A DNA stretch of 64,000 nucleotides from Eleusine coracana subsp. coracana (taxonomy: Eukaryota > Streptophyta > Magnoliopsida > Poales > Poaceae). Position numbers and translations under genes: made by a program. This document shows positions 33,423 to 46,619 of this stretch, piece by piece; the stretch's first letter is position 1; every line of letters starts with the position of its first letter. Where the stretch lies: NCBI GenBank assembly GCA_032690845.1, contig CM064426.1, forward strand, positions 66,762,403 through 66,826,402. The letters are read 5' to 3'. A model generated the notes under the pieces. The model searched no databases. It had not been told where the DNA came from and saw only the letters and a list, made by a program, of their open reading frames with translations.

Positions 33423-35667
33423 TCCATAAGTTGAATTTTTTCATGACCTGGATCCAATAATACCACAAATATTATGTGAGATCACAAAAATCTAGTTTAT
33501 ATGATCACAATTTGTATGCTAAATTTTGTGACAATATAGGTTGATATTGTTTAGATATGATAGTAAGTACGCTAGTGAAAAAATATCACGTGAATCTGAT
33601 TATTTAATGACATGTATGCTATAATCTTCTAGAAATAATTAATTATTCTTTTTCATTTGATTAGAAAAGCCAGCTTCTGGGTCAGTTGGTCTAACCCAAC
33701 CAACTCAGTTACGATCGTATATTTTTTTTTTACAATAATATATTTTACTCCGAAGTAGTATATGAGAATAATATATATACAATAATCACGTATCTTTCTC
33801 TCTTTGGATCCTTATTTTCAATCTCATCTTCTCTCCTCTGCTCTCATTCTCCCGGCGGCTGTTGCTGCTCGAGCTCCATAGGAGGCTGTTGCTGCTCCTG
33901 CTTGTAGACAGGCAACGAGGACTACTATGCTTGGCAGCGCGTTTCTCCGAAAGCGGAGGGCTGCCTCGCCGGCATGGAGGTGCTGTAGCACAAGTTGTTG
34001 TCGTATTTTCAAGCAGATCTACGAAGTCGGATGTTGTTCCTTCAAGATCTGCGAGCCTCATCACCACCTCACGGCTCCCCGCGCCTGAAGATGGTTCGTC
34101 CTCCTTGGCCTCCTCTTCAGCTGCTGCTCGCACGCAGGGAGCTGGTGAATGACCTGTGCGGGGCAGAATGGCGGACCTCCACGAACTGTATCCTTGATTC
34201 CGCCGCAGCAGCTCGTGCGTGGAGAGTCAGTGACGGGTTGAGGCAAAGATGCAGCTCCCGTTGTGCACTCAACGCCGAGAAAAGCTAGCAACAAGCTAGC
34301 GTATTAGTAAGTCCCAATCTCACTTTCTGGTTTCTTTTGTTCCTCTCAAAATCTTTTTTTCTTTCTTTTTCCTATCAGAGTTTGATGAGTGAATGCGATT
34401 TGTTGTGTTCCTTTTGACAGATCTTGCCGCTCCATGCGTCATTTTCTTTGCCAATTTGTTGTGTTCCTTTTGACTCGTTGCACACATCAGGATGGCGTGG
34501 AACCATAGCCTAGAAGACTTCCTCTCATGCCGCGTGTGTGCTCCGGCCAGCACACTTGTAGGCTTTTCTTGCTGCATCTTCAATTTATCTGCTGATTCGT
34601 TGGGCTCGACGCGCGGGAAGGAAGAAAGCTAGCAAGAATCTTAGCTTTTCCTGTGCTAGCGCTTACCTATTTTTAAATTTCTTTGGTGGGATTTTATTCT
34701 AGTTTTACATCAGATTCAGATGACCGAGAGCATATGACACAGATTAATAGACAGTAGTATAAATTATTTTTTTGGTGGGATTTTATTTTAGTTTTGGTGG
34801 GAGTATATATACTATTTTGTCCTCAGTGCCGCGTAGTATATGACACTAATTAATAGATAGTAGTACAAATTAATAGTACATGACATAGATTAATAGTATA
34901 TGGTTGTAGTTTATGTTAGTAGTATATAGTTTATGTTAATAGTACATGACATAGATTAATAGTACATGACATAGATATAGTATTCTATTATCTATACTAT
35001 TTTAACTGATAACATAAAAGATTATAGGAATTGTATTTATACTATTCAAATAGTATATTACTGTTTGTGGGCAGTATTTTATAGCTCCTATAAACGAATC
35101 AGATAAGCGTATATATACTATTTCACTTGTTGTAGAATAGTATTTTATTTCAATACAATAGTATATCTTTATTGACGTTAATGTATTTTATAAAAAATAC
35201 ATTTTATAATAATCTCAAGTAGTATATATATTATCTCTTATTTTTTATATTTTATGATAGTACATCTATGATCATATACTGCTTCTCACTATTTGTTATG
35301 TAGTCTCATATAGTATATATATCACCTTATAATATACAAATAATCTTGATTATGTTTGCTAAACGTTGGTATAAACAGTCGTATATTTTTTTGATTTTTT
35401 ATTTTATTTGATTTTTTTTATTTCGATGTAAATTTTATTTCAGTTTTATTTTCAGATTTAGATCATATACTACTGAATCAATATACTATTATTTGAGAGC
35501 AATATTTTATAGCTCTCATAAACGAACCGGGTAAGTGTATATATACTATTGCACTTGTTATAAAATAATATTTGTTTTCCAATATAATAGTACATCTATG
35601 ATAGTATACGGTTTTGTTGATATAGATGTATTTTACAAAGAATCAATTTTCTTGTAATCTCAAGTAG
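33423..35667. repeat. left part of an older repeat block split by the gypsy element
   Basis: 33780-34290 is a GC-richer patch with several overlapping frames and trinucleotide bias but no domain; it may be a captured fragment. From about 34700 the sequence is AT-rich with frequent AGTATATATACT motifs. A tandem unit of about 427 bp is visible: TTTTATAGCTC with CACTTGTTRTARAATA following, starting near 35077 and again near 35504. The second unit is cut by the retrotransposon at AGTAG (35663-35667) and resumes after 47337. Confidence 0.6.
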
Positions 35668-36084
35668 TGTCGAGAGATATTCTTGATAGTAGATCTAGGT
35701 ATGCGTATGAGTATGAAAGATTGATGGACACAAGACACGGGGTTTATACAGGTTCGGGCCTCCCGAAGGATAACAACCCTACGTCCTGTTTGGTGTCTCT
35801 GTATTGGTAGGGTTCGCACTGGAATTAGGGTTCCAATACGAGTATCTCGTTTGTCGATGATCCTCTACTCTCCTTATATATCCGAAAGGCAGATGTTTAC
35901 ATGGTAATCTTTTAGTCGGTTACAACAGATTCTATCTATCAACATATCTGTTAACCTAACTTGCTGCTTACTCAAATAAATATCTAAGTAAATATCTCCT
36001 GGGCCAAATACATCATAACCGAGCCCCCGGCCCACTCGGTCATATAGCCGAGTGGTTAGGTATCCCAGGTACATATGTCCCACA
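35668..36084 (-). repeat. left LTR (3' LTR relative to gag-pol)
   Basis: Starts TGTCGAGAGATATTC and ends GTATCCCAGGTACATATGTC plus CCACA. Same length as the right LTR. Contains a TATATA box-like CTCCTTATATATCCGAAAGG. Confidence 0.95.
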
Positions 36085-36937
36085 ATAACCCACAAGAACA
36101 TTCCAATCTTGAAAACGTCGCCTAGATTCATCTCGACATCTTTTGAAATTAGAAAGTGCTTCTTTTGTTGTAGCTGATAACTTTTCTTTACGTACGCTTG
36201 AAAAAAAAAACACATACGCTATGATTACAGCCCCCAACTCAAAAGGTGTTGAGTCTTTACCAAAGCAACTTGTGAGTTCTTTGAAAAATAAATATCCGAT
36301 ATCTAGATTGAATTATAATAATCCTCCAAGCTTAATTACACAGTCTTTAGATAAAGTGCCATGATAAACTAAGTGATGCATCATCAATTTACAAACTACA
36401 ATCCCAATATTGATGCTACCTCCATCTGAGTGATTTATCGCAAAATTGAAATTCCATAGCCCCCAAGATTAGTGATGATTCAGATGGAGTATTTTAACAC
36501 ACAAAAAATATAGCCAACAAGATTGGTGCTGAGATAATCCGAGTGATTGATCAGAAAATCTCGAAAGGTACGACTTCCAAGGTTAAAACCGTAACACTCC
36601 GAGTGATTTGTCGCAAAATCTCGAAAGGTACAACTTCCAAGGTTGAAACCGTAATAATCCGAGTGATTTATCACTAACATCAAGACCCACAGCGTTCAAG
36701 GTGAACGCTGAAATGATTGTCAATAGCACAATAAAGGCACCTATTGATTCACGAGGCTGGAATATCAGGTTATGAGAACCCGCGACCCGTTAGGTTATCC
36801 TTCCTTTATAAGGTGTCACCGAAACAGTCGCATCCCTTCGTCTTCATTTTGCAGCCGCCGCCGTCAGAGACACTGAAACCCTAGATCTCAAAGCTCCATT
36901 TCCCCCAACATCTCTGCACAACTGCTTGCTTGCCCTA

Positions 36938-39900
36938 ATGGCACCAAAGCGAACCCGCCAAAGCACCAGAGCCCAGTCCAAGAAGCAATCATCTCCTGAG
37001 AAAGGCGAGAAAGAAGCCGCGTACGACATCCTCGCCGCCATCCAAGAATTCCCGGCATCGGCCATGGATGCGGAGAAGATCAACAGGATGGTGATTGACG
37101 GAGTGCTTCAAGATCAACAAACCGGCGGATGGATCGAAGCTATAGGTCAGAAATTTCCCCAACCTCCGGTCAACCAAATCACTGTTTTCTCCTCCTTTTT
37201 CTACCGCGGATTTGGAATTTCCTGTTGCGACTTCTTTTGTGGTCTGCTCTTCTTTTATGGCATCAACCTCATCAACCTGAACCCCAACTCAATCCTGCAT
37301 ATTGCCATTTTTATCCATCTTTGTGAGGTATTCCTGGGGATTCATCCCCATTTTGATACTTTCAAGGAATTATTTGTCTTGAAATCGAATAACAATAGTG
37401 TGATCGGAGGGGCTGGCTTCCAGTTAAGGAATAAATCCATGTATATCGAAGTACCCCTCCCCTCCACAAACAAAGGTTGGCATGCAGACTGGTTCTATCA
37501 CGGGAACCATGCCTCGCCTCTGTCAGAAACGACAGCTGAAGCCCCTACGCCATGTCGCGAGTGGTCAGAAAAAGCAGCTCCAAACAAGCAATCTCAAGTG
37601 GATGTCATACTGAAGGAAATTGCATCTCTTAAGTCCAAAGGATATACTGGAGTACATGTTGCCGCAAGCTTCATATATCGACGCGTGCAGCCCATCAAGA
37701 AATGGCACATTCCCGAATGGAAGTTTCAAATGGGTTCAGATCCCACAATGGAGGTGCCAGAAGAATTATCAGATAGAGAATTAACTCTACGTTTAGAGAA
37801 TATATTCTCATCGCTGCTTAACTGGGCCCCAGGGAGCGCGAAATGCGGACTTCATTCCAAAACTGACAGAAGACTTGTAAGTTTATTTGTTCACCTCTTC
37901 GACAGTTGATACTATATCCTCTATCTGTTGCAGTGATTAATATTTTATACTATATCCTCTATCTGTTGCCTCCGACGCCTCAAGGAAGATCACCCACATG
38001 GCCATCAGCCCCCAAGCGTCGCAAGGCACACATTGAAGATTATGATGAAGAAGAGTCTCTGGCTGAAAGGATAGCTAGACTGCAAGAAGAAGCTAAGAAG
38101 ACAGCTTCAGAAAAGACCTCCGCCACTCGACGGACCATGAAAGAAGATAATAAGGCAAAGCCTATAGAAGAACAAGTCCGTCAAAGTGAGAAGAGCAAGA
38201 CAAACGCCACTAAGGCGCCTATGGGCACAATAGAAACCCCAAGGCCGACTAGCCCCCCACCAAAGGTGTCAGGCTTAAAATTTAAACACCGCCCAAGGTA
38301 AGCAAAGCAGGATAACTTGATTCTTAGCCTTCTAGTAGTTGTCTGTGTAACCCTTATTTGTTTGGTAGGTCAACAGGGACATCGTCATCTCATAAAACCC
38401 GGCCTCAAAGCTCAGTTCCTGAAAAGGACCAGGCTACTCCATCTAACAAGACATCTCGAGATGATGTTCCGGAGCATTTGGCAAAGAAGCCGGAGCATTT
38501 GGAATGCTCCAAAGTATACTCAACCGGAGGCCAGCCATTCTAAGACCCCCACTGTTCCAGACCTAAATGCTCCGGAGATGGCCACTGCTGCTAGTACTCC
38601 TGCTTCCACCGAACCAGAAGAACCATCGTTGGTATTTGAGAAGATGCCAGAAGCTGCCTACGAATATCCCATCGGTCCGGAGGAAAACATCACGCCTACT
38701 CCCATTCACCGAGTGGTGAAAGAAGGCATTCCAGAAGAAGCCCCGCCTGCTAGGTCGGTATACCATATCGGTAAATTCGCAATTGTAGGATTTGATGAGT
38801 CGGCTGAACTAGCCGAGTTGAAGACCTTTAAGGAGTACACCAAAAAGGCTTACCATTCGTTCCAGGTATGCTTTTCTTCTTAGAGAAAATTAAGCATTGT
38901 TACTATTTATCACATCTTCATCCTAATGTTGCTGCTAGCCTTAAAATCCTATATGGCTAGCAAGAACAAGCTGTTGCAGCTTGTCGAAAGACATTGTGCA
39001 AAGGCAGTGGATCTAGAGGATCAGCTTGCGAAGGAAAGGCTTGAAGTGGGTCGCCTCTCGTGTGTTCTGAAAACCCGTTCATCCCAGGTGGATGAACGTC
39101 AATTTAAGTTGCATGGTATGAAAACTGGAAATTCTGAACCATACATTCTATTTGTTGGCCACAATTATCTGTCCTTTCCCTTACAGAGGTATCACAAGCG
39201 TTGATGCAAAAACATAAAGAAGACGCCGACTTGGTCGCAAAGAATGCAAAATTGCAGGAACACATAAAGGAGATGGAATCATCTGCTTTGGCTATCGAGG
39301 CTGTAAAAAATGAAAATCAAAGCTTAAAAAAGCAGCTCCAGGACTCGGAAGAAGTCAAAAATAACTTTGCGAAGCTTAAAGATAGCTTCAAAACTATGCA
39401 AGAATCCCAAGCCCATTGGCAAAAGAGAACAGAAGGTAAAAACTAATATACCTATACACATGGGGATTATTCTATAAACTAACATGTTTATAAATGACAG
39501 AGGCTGAAGGGATAGTAAAGGCTCAGAGGGAGCGAAATACGAAGCTACAGGCCGAGCTATCCAAAGCCGAAGGAATTTTCAAAAAGGCCGTAGATGAGAT
39601 AAACAAATTCCAACGTACTTTCAAAGAAGTTGAGAAGCTCAAGGAAGATTACAAGGCAAAGGTTGCCACCCTTGAAGCTGAAAAATTAGATGTGGAGAAA
39701 CGACTAAGAGGTAAATATTGTTTTCATAATACCTTTATGGCCGATTTCATATGTGCCTGGACATATGTGATTATAGCATTTCTGTAGGGTCAAAAAGGTC
39801 CTATGAGCTTTTGCAGAAGAAATTTATTGAGGGTGATGAAAACCTTCGATAGTCTCTTGTAGCTGTGCAGAAAGATGCGGAAGTGGTCGCTCAGTACATC

Positions 39901-40182
39901 TTCCCCGATGAAAAACCCCTTCGGTGCCGAGATCTGCTGACTCGATTGCAGGAGGCTCCAGACCGAGTGAGAGAACACGTGCGACATGTTGCAGAACTAG
40001 CCGGCGCTCAAGTGCTGGCTATAACAAAATCTCACATCCCCAGCATAGATCTGGATGTGGTTGCAGAAGGTTTCCATGAAGACCTTTCTGACGAGCAATG
40101 CGAATCTCTTGTGGACGAGGCACAAAAAACTGCTCACGTATTAGCTGACCAAATAGAGTTAGATCCCTTACCAAAGGTGTAA
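36938..40182 (+). pseudogene. opposite-strand gene of the gypsy element (Transposase_28-type domain, coiled coil)
   Basis: This gene runs against gag-pol. Exons by eye: 36938-37876, about 37990-38297, 38369-38865, 38939-39115, 39188-39435, 39500-39710 and 39788-40182, each with GT/AG borders. The first exon opens with a basic MAPKRTRQSTR segment. It then has the motif block of the plant putative gypsy-type domain (PF04195): RGFGISCCDFF, FYGINLINLNPNSILHIAIF, CEVFLGIHPHFDTF, GWHADWFY. Exons 2-3 are charged and proline/serine-rich; exons 4-6 are heptad-like, consistent with a long coiled coil. In exon 7 an in-frame TAG (39850-39852) interrupts NLR-SLVAVQKD, so this copy is probably non-functional at its C terminus. 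Function of such genes is unproven; roles in packaging or host regulation are guesses. Confidence 0.8.
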
Positions 40183-40610
40183 GGATTTGTAAAACTTCAC
40201 TGGATATTATATTGCACTACTAATATTGTAGTATAACTCAGTTCAGTAGACCGCTAGGGCCTAGATTCATTACCAGTGTTGTAATGAATTCTTGGGTCGT
40301 GCTGCTTTGTTTATGTATTGTATGAACTCGTGTTAAACACTCACAACCAATACACAACTCATGTCAGCCCTCTAAACAATGCTCCCAATAACCGATATGA
40401 ACCATAGGGACTAAGAACCCACTCGGTCAAGCATATGCGAACCGGAAGAATTGCCTTGGTCCGCAACAGACGGCATGAACCCTAGGGCTAAGTAATCCAC
40501 TTGGTCGACATGTACGAGTTGCAGTAATACCAAGTGTCAGTATTGGAGTCATGATTGATATAATATCATCAATTATGCCATAGAAATCATAAATTCAAAA
40601 TATCATGACC

Positions 40611-40612
<2 letters not shown>

Positions 40613-40674
<62 letters not shown>
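40613..40674. repeat. (AT)n microsatellite inside the retrotransposon
   Basis: About 30 AT dinucleotides lie between the convergent 3' ends of the opposite-strand gene (40182) and integrase (40715). Confidence 0.93.
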
Positions 40675-40681
<7 letters not shown>

Positions 40682-40714
40682 ATAAAATGAACATATTACA
40701 ATGATCTATGAAAA

Positions 40715-41854
40715 CTAAACATAGAAACGACGTAGCTGTGATATGTTCCACGAACTCTGAAGGTCTGACCCATCCTCGCGCATCAATCGGTATGCACCTG
40801 GCCGAGTGACTTCCGTTACAATAAAAGGTCCTTCACATGGGGCCGACAACTTGTGGTTACCAACCGTAGATTGGACTTCTTTCAGAACTAAATCGTCGAC
40901 CGAAAAACCTCGTGATCGAACATTCTTGTCATGATAACGCCTCAGGCTTTGTTGATATTTCGCCGATCGAACCAAAGTGGCATCTCGTTGTTCTTCTAGA
41001 AATAGAAGGTCATCACGCCTATGGCTGTTGGAGGTTTGTTCTTCATATGCTACCACGCGTGAGGAGGCAAATAACACCTCAGTTGGTAACATTGCTTCTG
41101 AACCATAAACCAAAGAGAAGGGAGAGTGTCCCGTGGCGCGACTTACATTGGTTCTAAGACCCCACAACACCGATGGTAACTCTTGAACCCAACGTCGAGC
41201 ATACTTTTCCAATCGATCAAATATACGAGGTTTAATTCCAGACAACAGGAGGCCGTTTGCCCTCTCAACCTGGCCATTACTCTACGGATGGGCGGCCGAA
41301 GCGTAACTGATCTTGAAGCCCACCCGGTCCGTGAACTCTTAAAACTCTTCTGCCGTGAATTGACTATCATTGTCAGAAATGATCTTATATGGGGCACCAA
41401 ATCGAGTGACTATTTCGGTCATAAATTCGATGGCCCTCTTCATCGAAATTTTGCCGACTGGTTTTGCTTCAATCCATTTAGAAAATTTGTCCACTGTCAC
41501 GAATAGGTGAGTGAAGCCTCCATGAGCCTTCATGAAAGGTCCAACAATATCCAAACCCCATACTGAAAACGGCCAGGTTATTGGTATGTGTTGAAGCTCA
41601 ATGGTGGGTACATGCATCTGGCGGGCGAAGAACTGGCAGCCCTCACACTTCCGGACGATGTCTTTGGCGTCAGCGCAAACGGTCGGCCAATAAAATCCTT
41701 GCCTTATTGCTTTGGCCGTAATCGTAGATGGGCCCGCGTGATTCCCACATATGTCGGCATGAATTTCTCCTATTATAGCTATGCCCTCATCTCGTGACAA
41801 GCATTTCGTCAATATCCCATGTGGGCTTTGCTTGTACAAGAGGTGGTCGACCAC
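40715..41854 (-). pseudogene. gypsy integrase, interrupted
   Basis: The N-terminal part (41854-41339) has an HHCC-like zinc region ending CEGCQFF. Integrase core motifs follow: WGLDIVGPF with the first catalytic aspartate, and KIISDNDSQF with the second. The frame then stops and resumes in another frame at 41245, with the C-terminal part (WGLRTNVSRATGHSPFSLVYGSEAMLP, given here as family-typical WGLRTN and SPFSLVYG motifs) and a C-terminal SQLRRFYV end at 40715. The third catalytic glutamate falls in the damaged stretch at about 41250-41340. Not functional as read. Confidence 0.88.
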
Positions 41855-41947
41855 GCAGTATGACCGGGACTTACGAATAACTCGGAGGGCTTCGTCTTTA
41901 TCGGTCGATAACGTACCGCGGTCTAGATATTCAGTAAATGGAGTGCG

Positions 41948-42910
41948 TCAATCTACTTGGATGACAACTACTTGAGATGTTGCTCCTTGCTTTGGTGCCG
42001 ACTGCACCACAATTTGTTGGGGTAGTACAGATGGCTTGTGTAAATCATCGAGGAAAACTCTATCAGGTATTTTAGATCTGCTAGACAGAAGCTTGGCCAG
42101 TTCGTCCGCCTCTTCATTGTATTTGCGGAGGACATGTTTATACTCGATGCCATCAAACTTATCTTCTAGCTTCCGAACTTTAGTGCAGCAGGCTGTCATG
42201 CTCTCATGAGAACAACACCACTCCTTCGTGACTTGGTTAATTACTAATGCCGAATCACCAGAGATGCTTAATCTTTGAACGCCGAGTGACATAGCTGTCC
42301 TAAGCCCATGTAACAAGGCTTCATACTCTATAGCATTGTTAGACGCGCGGAAGTGCATTCGGAGAACATACCGCAACTTAGCACCATCTGGGGATGTCAA
42401 TATGACCCCTGCTCCGACACCTTCCAGTTGTAAGGAACCATCAGACGTCATTGTCCAATAGCTTAGTTTTTGCGGGGTGGGTGGTAATTCGCATTCTGTC
42501 CACTCGGCGACGAAGTCGGACATAGCCTGACCTTTGATCGCGTCACGAGGTTTGAAGGTAATATCGTATGATCCGACCTCGATGGCCCACTTGGCTATTT
42601 TTTCGGTTGCTTCTCGGTTGTGGAGCAACTCACCCAAACCGACTGATGTATGGACCTCGATTGGATGGTCCTCAAAGTAATGCTTTAATTTCCTAGATGT
42701 CATCAGTAATGCATAAACTAACTTCTGAAGCTGAAAATACCATAACTTGGATTCCGATAAGACCTCGCTGATGAAGTAAACCGGCCGTTGCACCTTTTGA
42801 GCCTTGCCATCTTCTGCCCGTTCCACCGCTAGCACAGTGATGACCACGTGTATGGCTGCGGAGATGTATAGCTGCAAAGGTTCCTTTGGCTCTGGGGGGG
42901 TTAAAACCAA
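41948..42910 (-). pseudogene. gypsy RNase H domains
   Basis: This open stretch begins in the RT-connection region (YFISEVLSESKLWY, LLMTSRKLKHYF). It then has an RNase H fold of the RVT_3 type: SDGSLQLEGVGAGVIL with the first acidic residue, NNAIEYEAL with the glutamate, SGDSALVINQV with the next aspartate, and EEADELAK near the end. It is part of the pol polyprotein, so it is open here but cut off from a functional reverse transcriptase by upstream stops. Confidence 0.88.
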
Positions 42911-43199
42911 AGGACCGCTGATGTAGGCCTTAAAGTCGTCCAGAGCCTTCTGTGCGTCATCGTTCCAAACGAATGATTCTTGTTTCCTGAGTAGCCAGAA
43001 AAAAGGTAGTCCCTAGACGCTGAGTTGTGACACGAACCGACTAAGTGCAGCCATACAGCCGGTTAGCTTTTGAATGTCCTTTTGCGAATGTGGGGGTCCC
43101 ATTCGTAATATGGCGTTTACTTTTCTGGATTTGCTTCAATCCCTCTATGTGACACTAGAAAACCGAGTAATTTTCCCGACGGGACGCGAAGACACAATT

Positions 43200-43826
43200 T
43201 TCTAGATTAAACTTCATGTTGTATTTACGAAGGTTCCCGAATGTTTCGTCCAAGTCGGATATCAAGTCGGAGGGGAGCCGGCTTTTGACCACCACGTCGT
43301 CCACGTAGGCCTTGACGTTTCTTCTTATCTGGCTGTCCAGACATCATTGCATGGTTCGTTGGTAGGTGGCACCAGCGTTTTTTAGACCAAAGGGCATTGT
43401 TGTGTAACAAAAAGGCCCGAATGGTGTAATGAACGAAGTTTTAAGCTGGTTGGATTGACTGAAGGGGATATGATGGTACCTTGAATAGGAGTCTAAGAAA
43501 CACAATAAAGTGCATCCAGCCGTTGAATCGACCACCTAATCAATACGAGGGAGGGTGAACGGATCTTTCCGGCAGGCTTGGTTAAGGCCGGTGTAATCCA
43601 CACACATCCGCCACTCCTTATTCTTCTTTCGCACTAGGACTGGGTTGGCTAACCAGTAGGGGTGAAAGACTTCCTTAATAAAACCGGCTGTCAGCAGTCG
43701 GCCGATTTCTTTTCTAATCGCGTCCTTTCGATCCTGCGAAAATCGTCTAAGTCGCTGCCTTACGGGCTTGGCGTTTTCTCGAACGTGAAGTTTGTGCTCA
43801 GCCTTTTCCCTTGGAACACTGGGCAT
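43200..43826 (-). pseudogene. gypsy reverse transcriptase, two nonsense codons
   Basis: The frame contains LLTAGFIKEV, NPVLVRKKNKEWRMCVDY and FGPFCYTTMPFGLKNAGATY, typical of Ty3/gypsy RT fingers and palm. The catalytic motif is YVDD (encoded about 43295-43306). A TAG at 43536-43538 follows TLPRID, and a TGA at 43344-43346 follows RTMQ; both fit single C-to-T changes from sense codons. The chain is otherwise collinear with the family. Confidence 0.9.
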
Positions 43827-43990
43827 ATTAGAGGGTTTCCATGCAAATATGTCTTTATTATCTCTAAGGAAAAGGATGAGCGCGCTTTCCTATTTGTCAC
43901 CTAAATTGACCCTAATATTGGTGATCTTGGATACATCAATATCATCTAGCTGAACTTCTTAGAATCCACAGCATCCGTCTACACCGTAGC

Positions 43991-44750
43991 CTACAATGCC
44001 TTCTTGGGGGGTGGGTCGAGCATGGCCTCCTCCGTTGTTGCGATTGCTGCCTTCAACTCGGCCAGCTCTGATGTTGTCACCTTCTTCTCTGTCAACTCAC
44101 AACTGCCATTGTCGCAGTCGTATGATGTCCGGACATCCGAACGAAGTGAAATAACTCCATTCGGTCCTGGCAGCTTCATCATCATATATAGGTAATGAGG
44201 TATGGCCATGAACTTGGCGATGGCTGGCAACCCTATGATGGCGTGGTATAGAATCGAGGTCGGCAACGTCAAAGGTGATACGCTCCATCCTATAATTCTC
44301 CCAAGTGCCGAAAGTCACTGGCAGAGTGATTTGTCCTAGGGGAACTATCTGCATGCCAGGGGTGACGCCATGGAACAACGATCGGCTGGGCTTGAGATCA
44401 GTCAAAGGTATGCCGAGCTCCTTGAAAGTTTTCACGAAGAGGATGTCCACACTGCTGCCGCCGTCCACCAGGACCCTATTTAGCCGAACTCGATTGATAG
44501 TTGGCGTCAGTACTAAGGGGTATTTCCCGGGCCTGTGGATATAATCCGGGTGGTCTAACCGATCGAAGGTAATTGGGACCTCAAACCAGCGTAAGTAATA
44601 AGGGACTACTGGTGAGACCGAATGGACCTCTCTGTATAGGATCTTCTGCTGGCGCTTTGAATCTGCCGTGGACCTGCCGCAGATATAGTTGACCTCGCGT
44701 TTGGGATCCTGAAATTTCTCTTTATCCTCATCTTGGTTGTTCTTATCCAA
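43991..44750 (-). pseudogene. gypsy aspartic protease region, frameshifted
   Basis: After a variable linker, residues IHRPGKYPLVLTPTI and VLVDGGSSVDILF mark the retropepsin-like fold. The active-site triplet reads DGG where DSG or DTG is usual in retroviral proteases; DGG is common in plant gypsy copies. Near 44265 the frame shifts and continues as SILYHAIIGLPAIAKF in a second frame down to 43991. Confidence 0.8.
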
Positions 44751-44821
44751 ATCTTTTCTGCCGCCCTTGGGGATTCAGGGGCGATCTTTGCAGACTTTTA
44801 AGGCATGATGTGCGAAGTTCT

Positions 44822-46619
44822 TTATCTTAAAGCACTCCCTGGCTTTCTGAGCGCCGTCATGTAACAAACAAGGACCATCAAGCATTTTATCAAAGTCATC
44901 CTGAGTGACTTGTTTCTTCCTGGTAGGGCGCTCCATGTTGGCCATCGTCCGGTCTTACTTGCGCTTCCTGTCGCCGTCCTTGTTTTGATCGGACGATCCC
45001 GGTTGATTACGGCTCCGAGGTGCCTCGTCTTTGTATTGGCGGACTTGGAACAAAGCCGAGTTGCCAGCCGCGTATCTGTCAGCCGTGGTGAAGAGTTCCT
45101 TGGCCGACAACCCTCCAGCGGCATCCAACCTGCCGATCTTCTTGATCAAGTCATCATCACAAAGTCCACTTTGAAAGACGGCGACGACTTGAGCATCTGA
45201 GATATTGGGGATGGTATTCTTGACTTGGCAGAAGCGTTGGATGTACTCTCGCAATGGCTCCCGGTCCCACTGCTTGATTCGGGCGAGTTCCCAATGATTC
45301 CCCGGCCTGTCAAAGGTAGCTTGAAAGTTGGCAGTGAACTGGCAACAAAGCTCTGCCCAAGAACTTATCGAATTGTTAGGCAGATTAGTGAGCCAGGTTC
45401 TGGCTGCTGGAGCCAGACATACATGCAAATAGTTGGCCACGACAAAACTGTCGCAGTCGAGTGCACGTATGGTAGTTCAGTAGACGTGAAGCCAGTCACG
45501 CGGTTTCGTCTTGCCATCATACTTTTCGATGCCGACTGGCTTGAAACTGACCGGCCAACTGACGGTCTGAAGCTCCCGAGCGAAGGCTCGAATGCTAGCC
45601 TCATCATCGTAGTCTTCGAGGATGGGGGTTCGCTCCCGCTCGCAACCAGCTTCTCAGCGGAATCTGTCCTTGTGGCAACCCTCATCCCATCGATCATGGT
45701 ACCGATCGTCTCTTGGCAGCTCTCTTCTATTATTGCGCTCGTAGTACCGATCGTCAATGAAACCCACGACGACCTTGTTCATCCTCATATTCTCAGTGGG
45801 CCGCATCGTCCCTTGGTATATGCTGTCCAATCGAACCCGCGCATCGCGTAGCGGTATACCATTGCGTAGGTCGGTGTCCGGATACCGATCATGGTAGTCC
45901 GTAATGGGCCTTCGCCTTGATGCGATCGACGGAGTTGCCTACCGGTTAGTGCGCTGTTGGTCCCTTCTTTCCTGGCTGGGTACCGAACTGGCAGCCCTGG
46001 ATATTGTCTTGCTCGGTGTTGATTGTGCTGCATGCATCTCCAGTATTGTCGCGGCCCTGATGTGCGCTTTTAACTGGTTGACCTGAGGCATCAATTCTGA
46101 AGTGACTTGGAGCAAGTGCTCTATGGAGCTTAAGAGGGCCGCCGCAGCCGTGGAGTTGTGCCGTGGAGTTTTGAAGACGTCTTCGCCATCGAATTTTAAG
46201 GTGACGTTGCCCATGTCTAGATTCTGCACAACCTGGGAGCCCTGCCGAGCATCCGACCGTCGGAGCGGGGGAGTGGCGGCGTCCGGGTCATCATCCTCGG
46301 GATCAGTTTCCTGTCCATCGCGGAGCTGTGCATTTGCTCGTGCAGCGGCTGCCGCCGATGTTTCTCCATCAGTGCCTCCTTGGGCGGCAGGTGCCACCAT
46401 GAACACCTCGTGATAATCTGACGAGCAACTTTCTGAATCACTCGGCCCTTCGATCAAGTCCAGATCTGACTCGTTTTCAAGGCCGATTATTGCTACTAAT
46501 CTTGATTCATAGAAAAAATTAGGATCTTTATCTGACTGATTCGTATGAAAAGCCGGGAGATCGACCGTAGTGAGGTCCGAGTCGGCCAAGGTTGCCGATC
46601 GGTTTGTTGTGAGCAACAT
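44822..46619 (-). pseudogene. gypsy gag region
   Basis: The N-terminal part (46619-45939) is acidic and low-complexity, followed by a segment rich in basic residues. The conserved gag core (Retrotrans_gag, PF03732) lies at about 45540-45010: YDGKTKPRDWLHVY, YLHVCLAPAARTWLTNLP, SWAELCCQF, REPLREYIQRF. A TGA at 45477-45479 replaces the expected tryptophan codon after DWLHVY, and frame changes occur upstream of 45760. No intact zinc knuckle was seen. Confidence 0.82.

Noticed and set aside
33786..34294. GC-rich patch with frames of 62-115 residues on both strands
   Set aside because: No frame has a domain or supported start, and all overlap. It may be captured sequence, but it is not callable as a gene.
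45225..45851. 208-residue plus-strand frame in the gypsy element
   Set aside because: It is antisense to the gag core and has no domain, unlike the genuine plus-strand gene at 36938-40182.
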